Shown here piece after piece: positions 31,282-39,144 of a stretch of 44,078 nucleotides of DNA. A model generated the notes under the pieces. That model had not been told where the DNA came from. It ran no database searches and saw only the letters and a program-made list of their open reading frames with translations. Made by a program: the position numbers and the translations under genes. The stretch comes from a virus, in IMG/VR virus record IMGVR_UViG_3300035698_014127, positions 1 through 44,078 of that record. The stretch is one strand, 5' to 3'. Numbering within the stretch: position 1 is the stretch's first letter; each line of letters begins with the position of its first letter.

Positions 31282-32443
31282 GTTTCGTGCCTCCCGTAAA
31301 ATCAACCTGAATTCCGAATGTAGCCATTTCGCTTTTTGCCACACGGCCTACCTCTTGAGCTACACCTGGGCTTGCCATGGCCACCGCTTTACCGAGCCTC
31401 TGCAACGCATCTACACCGGCCCGCATGCCAATACAGGCATGATAAAACAGGACTTTGGCAAGGTCGTCTTTGTTGTGATGGTAGATAAACCGGAGGTTTT
31501 TTTGTGTTGGGTCTGCATTCAGTCGGTCAAACGCCTCAAGATACGTGACGCAACCGTCAACAAGCAACCTGTGGTTCTTTGTCACGTCACCCAGACGCAC
31601 CGCTGCAAAAGCAAGGTCGATGTCCCCGCGTGCCTGAACATTGCCAAGCAGCAACCAATGGTCGGCACTGACAAAATCATCCCTTACAAAGGCGAGTTGG
31701 AAAAGTGTGTAGTAAATTGAGTCGTTGAAGGTATCTATTCTGCTGCGGTTTGCCACGTACCGCTTTGCGTGGACATTCGCCCGCTCATTTTCATCGTTAA
31801 ACGCCAGAATTTGTGCCAGATAAAAGTCGGCGTCATAATCATCAGGGTCGTCTGCAAGACGCTTTTCGAGCAAGCCCACAGTTCGGTCGCGTTTTACCTT
31901 CATTTTTTCGGGTGATAAGTCGTATCCATAATGCTTGATATGCCCACAGGGGAAAAGTGCCGCTTTTCCTTCGACTTTTGCCTGGTTGTGAACCGTTCCA
32001 TCATAAGTCACTTTGCCGCGCCTAAAAATCCGTGGCGAATTCCATTTTAGATGGACTTGCCCGCTGTGCATATCCTGACATTCAATGGCCACCGCGTTGC
32101 ATTCAGCAGGGACCGCAGCCAAAAAGCGCAGAAGCTCGGCAGAATCTCCACAAAATTCCTCATCAGCGTCAATAATAAGACACCACTCGCCAGTGGCGTA
32201 CCCAATCGACTGGTTGCGGTGCAAGGAAAAATCGTTCTCCCAGGGATGCTCAAAAATGCGCGCACCATATTCCTGTGCAATGACCCTTGTCGCGTCTACA
32301 CTGCCGGTGTCCACCACGACTATTTCAGACGCAATGTTCTGCACCGAATCAAGACACCGGCACAAATTGTCCGCCTCATCCCTCACAATCATGCAGACGG
32401 ACACGCTTGGAAGTATTTTTTGGGCTGTCTCTGTTTGTTGCAT
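31274..32443 (-). CDS. Family 2 glycosyltransferase in the tail module
   Basis: 389 residues. VSVCMIVRDEADNLCRCLDS opens a GT-A fold; VVDTGSVDATR binds the nucleotide sugar; LIIDADEEF holds the metal-binding D-x-D. After residue ~195 a helical, TPR-like region follows (LEKRLADDPDDYDADFYLAQ, YYTLFQLAFVRDDFV). It would transfer a sugar from a nucleotide sugar to an acceptor. It lies between the tail tube and tail chaperone genes, overlapping the latter, which points to glycosylation of a virion protein. Host surface modification is the alternative. Confidence 0.88.
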   Translation of the reverse strand: MQQTETAQKILPSVSVCMIVRDEADNLCRCLDSVQNIASEIVVVDTGSVDATRVIAQEYGARIFEHPWENDFSLHRNQSIGYATGEWCLIIDADEEFCGDSAELLRFLAAVPAECNAVAIECQDMHSGQVHLKWNSPRIFRRGKVTYDGTVHNQAKVEGKAALFPCGHIKHYGYDLSPEKMKVKRDRTVGLLEKRLADDPDDYDADFYLAQILAFNDENERANVHAKRYVANRSRIDTFNDSIYYTLFQLAFVRDDFVSADHWLLLGNVQARGDIDLAFAAVRLGDVTKNHRLLVDGCVTYLEAFDRLNADPTQKNLRFIYHHNKDDLAKVLFYHACIGMRAGVDALQRLGKAVAMASPGVAQEVGRVAKSEMATFGIQVDFTGGTKHA

Positions 32444-32545
32444 GGTCCCTCCTGGCTGAAGGCTGGCAAGTAAAAAGGGGAAAGCGGTGCCAGTTTCCGC
32501 GATTCGGCATGGACGGCCATACCATGCCTATCCCCAAAGATAGTG

Positions 32546-32689
32546 TCACTTCCGCAACTTCTGTGGCTTCGGCGGGTTGTCTGGCTTTGCCGTTGTTGGT
32601 AGTGGATTCGCCCTCCACCCCTTTCCATTAGGCATTGAGTTCCGCCGCGACATAGCCTTGATAACTCCATCCCTGCTTGTTTGATTCAT
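32546..32689 (-). CDS. Small basic protein between tail tube and glycosyltransferase
   Basis: 47 residues from ATG 32689 with AGAGGTG upstream overlapping the tail tube stop. Basic and Pro/Lys-rich (RRNSMPNGKGWRANPL, KPDNPPKPQKLRK). A strong ribosome site is the main support. No family. The ~100 bp from 32444 to 32545 hold nothing else I can support. Confidence 0.45.
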   Translation of the reverse strand: MNQTSRDGVIKAMSRRNSMPNGKGWRANPLPTTAKPDNPPKPQKLRK

Positions 32690-32699
32690 CAAAACACCT

Positions 32700-33722
32700 C
32701 TAAGACGTGAATGAAGGAGATTTTGTATCCGCGCTGATTGTGCAAGCAAGCTCAATTTGATTGTCAGGCGGAAAGGCCCGGGCAATGCCAAGTTTGCCTT
32801 GCATCAGAATATAAGGGGACTCGTCCTTGTCTGGATAAAAACGAAAAGTCAGCACCTCGTCCTGGCCTGCAACAAGGCCGTCTGTCACACCGTCGCCAGC
32901 ATACGCTGTAAAAGAGCCTTGCCCCAAGGTGCTGGAGCGGGATGCAATCGTGCCCTGATAAACCTGCGTGCTGTTCACAGAGTGCGTGTTTTCAGCAGGC
33001 ACGAAGTTTGTAGCGTTTTGGATTTCAGTGAAAATTGGGTCATAGTACTGGCAATACGCATGCTTGCGCGTCCCTGCCGTGTGAATCAAAGGCAACGCGC
33101 TGGCAAATTCAATATGCGCTCCCTCCTGCGCCGAAGCGTCCGCCGCGTCACCGTCACCAATGTTGTTCTCTGTCCAAGTCGGATAATCGTACCGTTCGGC
33201 ATGCGTTCCAACAGTCTGAAAAATTTCAGTTGCAGCCACAACCGCAGCAGTGGATGCGGTAACGCGGATTTGTCCGATTTCGACAGATTCATCAGGGACG
33301 TAAGGCGGCCCTCCAGCAGCGTCACGAGTCTCCACAAAGGCAGTGCTTGCCGATGCCGTGCCCGCAACCACCGCCACAGAACCGTCAGACGCCATCGTAA
33401 CGCTGAAAATTTTCCCCTTACTTGAGGTTGTTGGTCGCGTAAAAGACGCCGTGGTGGCAGATACGCTATTCAGAGCGCCCTTGCTGTACCCTGTGAAAGC
33501 GGAGACAGTAACTTTGTCGTTACTCGCATGAGTAGACAGCACATTCCGACCAGACACCATGCCATTGGGCCGGATATTAGGCGTGTAGCTCGATTTCCCT
33601 GACCAAATTGTGCCGCCGGAAATTGTGTGGACTGTGCCAGCACCAGCGTCAGTCATCACCGCATAGGCGTTCAAGGTTTGCCCTGCTTCGTATTCCAGTT
33701 TTGCTTCATCAGCAGTTGCCAT
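32700..33722 (-). CDS. Major tail tube protein (V-like)
   Basis: 340 residues from ATG 33722 with AGGGG upstream. It occupies the V position after the tail terminator. N-terminal GQTLNAYAVMTDAGAGTVHT-type strands; TKRHYTGY-like beta blocks are absent, but the Thr/Ala-rich beta pattern (SVSATTASFTRPTTSS, GQIRVTASTAAVVAATEI) and the LTFRFYPDKDESPYILMQGK segment near the C-terminus fit a tube subunit with an extra domain. Called by position and composition. Confidence 0.6.
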   Translation of the reverse strand: MATADEAKLEYEAGQTLNAYAVMTDAGAGTVHTISGGTIWSGKSSYTPNIRPNGMVSGRNVLSTHASNDKVTVSAFTGYSKGALNSVSATTASFTRPTTSSKGKIFSVTMASDGSVAVVAGTASASTAFVETRDAAGGPPYVPDESVEIGQIRVTASTAAVVAATEIFQTVGTHAERYDYPTWTENNIGDGDAADASAQEGAHIEFASALPLIHTAGTRKHAYCQYYDPIFTEIQNATNFVPAENTHSVNSTQVYQGTIASRSSTLGQGSFTAYAGDGVTDGLVAGQDEVLTFRFYPDKDESPYILMQGKLGIARAFPPDNQIELACTISADTKSPSFTS

Positions 33723-33734
33723 TGTTGGCCCCTA

Positions 33735-34439
33735 TCAGGCAAACGGATTGCCTATTTTGAAGTCATATTTTACCGTGAAAGTCGCGCTCACGGCAGTTGT
33801 TGTGTCGTCATCTTCAGGATATTCAGCCACGCCACCACCGGTATAGACAATGTCTTTTGCCAAGCTGCCTGTTACAGCCGCAATAGCCTTCGTGGCCGTG
33901 GTCACGCCATTCGTTGTAGCCACATTCAAATCCGTGCCAATGTCCAGATTTTCAGAGGAAAAAGCACCCGTCAAACGCCGCAAAGTCAAAACACCAACAG
34001 CATCACCACCAGCCCAGGAGCCGGACGTAACCGTCAAAGACTGGACCAGGGCAGTGGCTCCTGAAGTCGCGCCTATGATTGTATCGCCGGACTCGATTTC
34101 ATGCGTACCACCAGAGGTGTAGGCCATGGCCCAGGTGCGTCCGGTCATCGCCTCGATAAGATCGCCGAGCAGGCCCTCTGCCACGTCGGAAGGGTTGGAG
34201 ATGCCGTGTTCTGCCAAAGCGTTTATCAGCACCGGCATTATCACGTTCATCTCGCCATATTCCCGCGCTGCTTCTTCGACTTGTGGCCACACGACCACGG
34301 CTGGCAAGTCCCCAGACGCCAAGTGTGCCCGCACCAAATGCACGCTTGCACCCGCTTCGGTCGCATAGGCATTCGCCGTGCGGATAATCGCAAGACGAGC
34401 TTTTATGGCGTCAATAATCCTGTCTCTGATGGTGGTCAT
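33735..34439 (-). CDS. Tail terminator-like protein (U-like) with extra beta domain
   Basis: 234 residues; ATG 34439 overlaps the stop of the Z-like gene (ATGA). Residues 1-100 (TIRDRIIDAIKARLAIIRTA, LPAVVVWPQVEEAAREYGEM, LLGDLIEAMTGR) match the lambda U-type terminator layout. Residues ~108-190 are a Gly/Thr-rich beta insertion (ESGDTIIGATSGATALVQSL). The last strands (SATFTVKYDFKIGNPF) complete the U fold. It caps the tail and joins it to the head. Confidence 0.65.
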   Translation of the reverse strand: MTTIRDRIIDAIKARLAIIRTANAYATEAGASVHLVRAHLASGDLPAVVVWPQVEEAAREYGEMNVIMPVLINALAEHGISNPSDVAEGLLGDLIEAMTGRTWAMAYTSGGTHEIESGDTIIGATSGATALVQSLTVTSGSWAGGDAVGVLTLRRLTGAFSSENLDIGTDLNVATTNGVTTATKAIAAVTGSLAKDIVYTGGGVAEYPEDDDTTTAVSATFTVKYDFKIGNPFA

Positions 34440-35041
34440 TTTAACTTTTTCAACTCCCTGTCCAATTCATGAGCGAAGTTGTCATCAAGCGATTCCTGCG
34501 CAACTTTTTGCGCCTGACCCATTACTGGTGCCAGATTAAAAATGTCTGGTATTCTTGGGCCAGTAAGGCGTTCAAGTGGAAAACGGTACTTGTGCGGAAG
34601 TTTTGCATATTTGCGACCAGGCTTGACTGCTACGCGCTTGCCCTTCCACTGCCGCCAAAAGACATGAGTGGTGCCATGTTTTCCCTGTGCGATAAAAGCA
34701 TGCTTCAGTATCGTCCTTTTTGATGCCCGTTTGACCTTTACCGTCACGCCTTTTTTAGTCTGCCGCGCCCCAAATTGAAACAGACCAACAGGGGAGCCAT
34801 TGCAAGCAACCCTGCCGTCAAGCCTGCGAAAAGTTGCCTTATAAATGCTAAACGTCTTTTTTATTCTTGTGGCCTTCAAGTTGACATCTTTGCCAATAGC
34901 CTTTACTGACGCTGTCTTGACCTTGGTCATTGACTTATTTATTGCTCGTGCGGAAACTTTATTAGTGCCGTTTTTTACCGCGCCAAGCAGCAATTGCGCC
35001 CGTAAGAACTGAGCGTCATTTATTTTTAAGCCATTGCTCAT
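34436..35041 (-). CDS. Minor tail protein Z-like
   Basis: 201 residues, basic. ARAINKSMTKVKTASVKAIG and LKATRIKKTFSIYKATFRRL are the conserved N-terminal blocks of prophage minor tail protein Z. GLFQFGARQTKKGVTVKVKR and HKYRFPLERLTGPRIPDIF follow in the usual order. It links tail completion to head joining. Start and stop overlap both neighbours as ATGA. Confidence 0.85.
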   Translation of the reverse strand: MSNGLKINDAQFLRAQLLLGAVKNGTNKVSARAINKSMTKVKTASVKAIGKDVNLKATRIKKTFSIYKATFRRLDGRVACNGSPVGLFQFGARQTKKGVTVKVKRASKRTILKHAFIAQGKHGTTHVFWRQWKGKRVAVKPGRKYAKLPHKYRFPLERLTGPRIPDIFNLAPVMGQAQKVAQESLDDNFAHELDRELKKLK

Positions 35042-35346
35042 TTAACCGCCGATTTGATGAATCTTCCATCATTTTCAATGATATGCGTCACGGAATAGGT
35101 AATACCATCCACAAGAAAAGTATCACCGCGTGCGGGCACCTGGCCCAGGTCTGACAACAACGCCTCCACCGTGCGTGTTGACCCAGAGGACTGGGACTCG
35201 AAGCCTTCGACCTGATATTCCAGCACGGTGTCAAAAAGCACCAAAAGCGACACAGCATCACCGCCAGCAGGCGTATACGTTGCGTCCACACCCATGACGG
35301 CAATGATTGTTTCACCGGCGATGTCAAGTATGGTTTCGATGCTCAT
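35038..35346 (-). CDS. Head-tail joining protein (FII-like)
   Basis: 102 residues. I start at ATG 35346, overlapping the previous stop as TAATG; longer frames would run into the neighbour. TILDIAGETIIAVMGVDATY, EYQVEGFESQSSGSTRTVEA and GDTFLVDGITYSVTHI match the small beta-barrel connector family of lambda gpFII. It attaches the tail to the filled head. Confidence 0.7.
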   Translation of the reverse strand: MSIETILDIAGETIIAVMGVDATYTPAGGDAVSLLVLFDTVLEYQVEGFESQSSGSTRTVEALLSDLGQVPARGDTFLVDGITYSVTHIIENDGRFIKSAVK

Positions 35347-36053
35347 TAATTCCCGTCTGCCCAGGTACCTTTTTCGCCGGTGATAACCCAATTCGTGACA
35401 CTTATAGCTTCCGCAGTGGCAGTCGCGCCATAGGTTGCGCAGGAATAAGCATCACCGGCTGCATTCGTGGCAAGGATGATAAAGTCATCATCCTGCGGGT
35501 TAATCATCATTGCGTAGGTATCGTCATTACCCTGCACAAAGGTAAACTTCATACCAACCACTGCCGAAGGCAAATTGACGGTGTAATCTGATGTTCGTGC
35601 ATCGTTTGTCAAGGCGATGGTTTTGCCGCTGTCAGCCGCTGTTAAAGTGGTTGTGGTCGTTGCCGCTGCAATGGAGGTAACAGTCTCAACAAAACCATAC
35701 ATCGTGCCAGTGCCTCCGCCATTCACAGTCGTGCCAGTCAACGTGGCCGTACCTGTAATTGTCGGGCTGGCCAAGGTTGGTGTCGTAATTGTCGGTGTCG
35801 TCAGAATAGCGCTGGTAAAGGTCTTGTTTGTCAACGTCTGCGTTGCTGCGTTTGTCGTGATTTCGTCATTTGCTCCAAGCGTTGGAAGCTCGGCATAGTA
35901 AGAATCAAGGCTTGAAGTGTCGCCGTAATCCATACCAAACCAACGCGGAGACGCAACGCCATACGGATGCTTTGTCACAGTGGCCGCATAAGCGACCACC
36001 GCCACAATCAGCACCATGACGAAAAAGCCAAATATTTTACATTTTTTAGACAT
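35346..36053 (-). CDS. Signal-peptide protein in the head module, fibre-like
   Basis: 235 residues. I start at ATG 36053 (MSKKCKIF) because GGGAGG lies just upstream; the ATG at 36071 would overlap the capsid stop. It begins with a clear signal peptide (KIFGFFVMVLIVAVVAYA). HPYGVASPRWFGMDYGDTSS, DSYYAELPTLGANDEI and TQTLTNKTF are shared with the fibre-like protein at 19538. A Thr-rich triple-helix-like stretch and a C-terminal beta domain (GMKFTFVQGNDDTYAM) follow; the last resembles the end of the decoration protein at 37296. Possibly a head fibre; the signal peptide is odd for a virion protein. Confidence 0.55.
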   Translation of the reverse strand: MSKKCKIFGFFVMVLIVAVVAYAATVTKHPYGVASPRWFGMDYGDTSSLDSYYAELPTLGANDEITTNAATQTLTNKTFTSAILTTPTITTPTLASPTITGTATLTGTTVNGGGTGTMYGFVETVTSIAAATTTTTLTAADSGKTIALTNDARTSDYTVNLPSAVVGMKFTFVQGNDDTYAMMINPQDDDFIILATNAAGDAYSCATYGATATAEAISVTNWVITGEKGTWADGN

Positions 36054-36063
36054 GGTGCCTCCC

Positions 36064-37281
36064 TTATTCATCGTAAGGCGCGGTTGTGCCAGAGAGATTC
36101 TGAATCGTGTAAACGTAGTCGCGTGCGCCGACCTCTATATCCCAGGAGATTCGAGCCTGAAATGCAATCTCAGCGTCAAGATACGCCTGCGCTTCCATGC
36201 CCAGTGTCCGAGTCTCCATGCGGGCCTTGACCTTGCGAACGAATTGCCTCTTGAACGCGCCAATATACCAAGCATTTGTGGACAGGTCATCAAGACGCGG
36301 AGAGAAAAGCACACGTTCTTTGGGAAGCGTGAACATGCCACGCGGACCATATAGGGCAACTTCGTTTTCAACACCAGGCACAAGCTCACTGCTCAAAATC
36401 TTGGAGATGGTCCCAACCAGCGCATGAGGCACCAGGACAAAAACTTCAGACCACGGGATGTAGATGCGCTTCCCGTCAGCGTCCTTCATTCCAGCCAACA
36501 GATTACGGGCAGCATCCAGGTCGGTCTCGTTCACAAGGGCGTTGTTCTCTATCCGCGTCCCGCTTGGAGCGCGAACCCCTGGAGTTTCGGTAGATGCGCT
36601 GTAAATCGCAGTGCCGGAACCGCTCGGGCGATAAACGTAAGGCTCTGCCGGGCTGGCTTTCGAGCCGTAATAATCGCAAATCCGCTTTAGGGTCAAATCC
36701 TCTTCATGTTCAGCCGCGATTCGTCCAAGAGCATTGATGCGGTCAACAATTCCGACCATGTCATTTTCGGTAATTGCTTCTTTTGTTATTGTGAATTTGC
36801 GCCCGTTTTTGCGGTGTTTTATGGTAACGTACTCTTCACCGGCACCGATTTCGGGAAAATCGCTGCCCTCGGGGACTTCGTCCACGTTGTTATCGGTTGA
36901 ATTTACCGAAACAATGGTCGTGATTTTTTTGTTATCCTCAATTTCCGTGACCAGGTTCCCGCCGATAGTCGGTACCGCGTCATAAGCCGCATTTATCGCT
37001 GCGACAGTTGTGCTGCCAACAAGCACTGGAAAGGCAGAGGTTGACACGGTACGGACCATTCCGAGCTCGTCCGTGGATGTGAATGGAACGGGGATGTCTG
37101 CCAGGTGCCGGTATAAATCCTTAACGTCGCGCAAATGCGCCATGTTCAGTTTCCCGTCATCAACCGACTGTGCCATCAGACGGACGAAGCCTTCGCCGTC
37201 AGACTGCGCAAACGCTCGGAGGTCAGGCAACGCAAGGTGCTGCCCCTTAATACTTTGTTTATCGCCAATTTGAATACGCAT
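36064..37281 (-). CDS. Major capsid protein
   Basis: 405 residues. I prefer ATG 37281 over the upstream TTG because AAGGAAGG lies before it. LNMAHLRDVKDLYRHLADIP, DEVPEGSDFPEIGAGEEYVT (E-loop/P-domain region), GRKFTITKEAITENDMVGIV and FVRKVKARMETRTLGMEAQA, WDIEVGARDYVYTIQ match the Mu/HK97-fold capsid family found in deltaproteobacterial phages. It builds the icosahedral shell and follows protease/scaffold and decoration genes in the usual order. Confidence 0.85.
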   Translation of the reverse strand: MRIQIGDKQSIKGQHLALPDLRAFAQSDGEGFVRLMAQSVDDGKLNMAHLRDVKDLYRHLADIPVPFTSTDELGMVRTVSTSAFPVLVGSTTVAAINAAYDAVPTIGGNLVTEIEDNKKITTIVSVNSTDNNVDEVPEGSDFPEIGAGEEYVTIKHRKNGRKFTITKEAITENDMVGIVDRINALGRIAAEHEEDLTLKRICDYYGSKASPAEPYVYRPSGSGTAIYSASTETPGVRAPSGTRIENNALVNETDLDAARNLLAGMKDADGKRIYIPWSEVFVLVPHALVGTISKILSSELVPGVENEVALYGPRGMFTLPKERVLFSPRLDDLSTNAWYIGAFKRQFVRKVKARMETRTLGMEAQAYLDAEIAFQARISWDIEVGARDYVYTIQNLSGTTAPYDE

Positions 37282-37295
37282 TTTCAATCCTTCCT

Positions 37296-38144
37296 TTAGC
37301 CCTCGATGTCAATGGCCCCTGTGGTGGAGTCTGTTGACGTGATAATTGCCTGTCCAAACCAATCGCCGCCACCGATGGAGGTCACAATGAGGCTATCTCC
37401 AATGGCATCCACAGTCACATATTTGTTGTCGGTCTGTTTCGCGCCTTCGATGTAAATAGCTCCGGCAGTGCCAGGGGCAAAACCAATGTCTTGCGCGACA
37501 GTGCAAAGCACAGTGAACTTTGTCCCACGTGGCGGGTTACTCGGCAAAACATGCTGCACGGCACCCGTTGCGCCGATGTTGGTCATTTTCAAACCAGACA
37601 TTTCAGCATACAGAGTAACCGCACTGGCCTCATCAATCGTACCTCTGTCCGCATCGTTATTTTCGCCAGAGATAAACAGGCCCCAGGCGGAACAATTCAA
37701 ACCAAAAGAAACTTGACAATATGACTGATTCTGCGCACTGGTTCCACCGTTATAAACACCATCACGAATTTGATGTGCCACAGGAAAACCGTCAGCATCG
37801 TAGGTAAGTGTCTGGCTGTCGGACGCTGTAAGCGTAAAAACGTTTCCGATAGATAGTGCCCGTGCTGCGCCCATTTCAAATTCAAAAACGTCATCATGAT
37901 GCAGGCTATAAAACCGCAACTTACGTGCACTATCGCTTGCACCTTGGGCTTCCTCAGCGATTGCGAGGGCACATTTCGCGTCTGCGATCGCGCTTACAGG
38001 CACCCAATACCCAGCCGTCTTGTTGTACGCGCAAATTTCCCCACGCGAAATTTCTTGTGTGCTTCCAGCTTGAACCAGGCCCACGAAAACGTTCGGGCCA
38101 CTCTTGCTGCGGCTAAAAAGAAAAGGGCTTTTATCTGTAGCCAT
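37296..38144 (-). CDS. Capsid decoration-like protein
   Basis: 282 residues from ATG 38144 with GGAG upstream. The first ~130 residues resemble small decoration proteins (NVFVGLVQAGSTQEISRGEI, AIAEEAQGASDSARKLRFYS). The C-terminal ~120 residues form a beta domain (GTKFTVLCTVAQDIGFAP, YVTVDAIGDSLIVTSIGGGD) resembling the C-terminus of the 35346 protein. It sits between protease and major capsid, the lambda gpD position. Confidence 0.6.
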   Translation of the reverse strand: MATDKSPFLFSRSKSGPNVFVGLVQAGSTQEISRGEICAYNKTAGYWVPVSAIADAKCALAIAEEAQGASDSARKLRFYSLHHDDVFEFEMGAARALSIGNVFTLTASDSQTLTYDADGFPVAHQIRDGVYNGGTSAQNQSYCQVSFGLNCSAWGLFISGENNDADRGTIDEASAVTLYAEMSGLKMTNIGATGAVQHVLPSNPPRGTKFTVLCTVAQDIGFAPGTAGAIYIEGAKQTDNKYVTVDAIGDSLIVTSIGGGDWFGQAIITSTDSTTGAIDIEG

Positions 38145-38157
38145 TTTTCAAACTCCT

Positions 38158-39144
38158 TTACCGGATAGCCGCAGCACCGATGCTGCGGGCAAATGTTTCG
38201 GAATCCATGCCGTCAAAAGAACGGCTACCATTACCCTTGTCGCCAGCGCCGGTGTCTTTGGCATCTGGCTGGCGCTGGTCAAACATCAATCCAAGCACCT
38301 CTGCATGCGTCTTCCCCTCACCATGGGAGCGAGCAACAATGCCGATAAGCTCGGCGTCTGTTCCAGCCCGATTCACCAGGTCGCCGTACTGCTCTGGAAC
38401 CATGCCGAATTTTGGTTTGGCATCCTCTGTGGCCAAGGCCCGTGTCTCTGTAGCGATCTCTGCCGCAGTCGGCAGCTTGATTGCGCTTATGGCTTCCGTC
38501 ACCACCTCTGTCACAATCTCCCGTACTTCTTTTGCGTCCATCTTGTCGTCCTCCGTGTTGGTTGGTGCTGTTATTGTTCGTATTTCTGCTTGCTCGAACG
38601 CTCTGCCAACACCCACTGACGTATCAGCAGGAATAGGTGTAAGTGATATTTCCGTTGGCTGCCACTTGCAGACGATCGCCGGTCCTGCATGACCAAGAAA
38701 GGTTTCGCCAGTCTGGACCTCGGTAACGCTTTTCACCAGATACCCGACAGACACGCCACGGAGACTGCCAGATTGAACTTTTTTCCATGCACGCTCGCCG
38801 TCTTCATCTTCATCAAAGTAGATGCGGGCCTTACCACGCTTGCCCTCGATTCGTATTGAGTCAGGGCGACCAAGAATAATATCGGGGTCGTGATTAAGCA
38901 ATACCGAGCCAAGTTCTGACAGACGCGACAAATCGGCATCGCCAGGCTCATGACTCAAGACTTCATTGACACGTCCTTCAAGTATTTGGCCGTAATACCA
39001 ACGTATGACCGGTTCCTCGGAAGAAAAAGAGACTTCGATTGACCGACTTGAGACGTCTACAAGGGCACGGTCCATGGCGTAGCTGCGGACTAAAAGGCGG
39101 TCCTGTAGTCCGTTATCCTTCGGTTGCTTTGTTCGTTTTCTCAT
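38158..39144 (-). CDS. Prohead protease fused to scaffold-like domain
   Basis: 328 residues. I start at ATG 39144 (GAGG upstream), overlapping the portal 3' end. Residues ~20-175 match the S78/HK97-type prohead protease: LGSVLLNHDPDIILGRPD (catalytic His), VQSGSLRGVSVGYLV (catalytic Ser) and CKWQPTEISLTPIPAD. The C-terminal part (KEVREIVTEVVTEAISAIKL) is helical and acidic like a scaffold. It directs shell assembly, then cleaves itself and partners before DNA packaging. Confidence 0.88.
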   Translation of the reverse strand: MRKRTKQPKDNGLQDRLLVRSYAMDRALVDVSSRSIEVSFSSEEPVIRWYYGQILEGRVNEVLSHEPGDADLSRLSELGSVLLNHDPDIILGRPDSIRIEGKRGKARIYFDEDEDGERAWKKVQSGSLRGVSVGYLVKSVTEVQTGETFLGHAGPAIVCKWQPTEISLTPIPADTSVGVGRAFEQAEIRTITAPTNTEDDKMDAKEVREIVTEVVTEAISAIKLPTAAEIATETRALATEDAKPKFGMVPEQYGDLVNRAGTDAELIGIVARSHGEGKTHAEVLGLMFDQRQPDAKDTGAGDKGNGSRSFDGMDSETFARSIGAAAIR

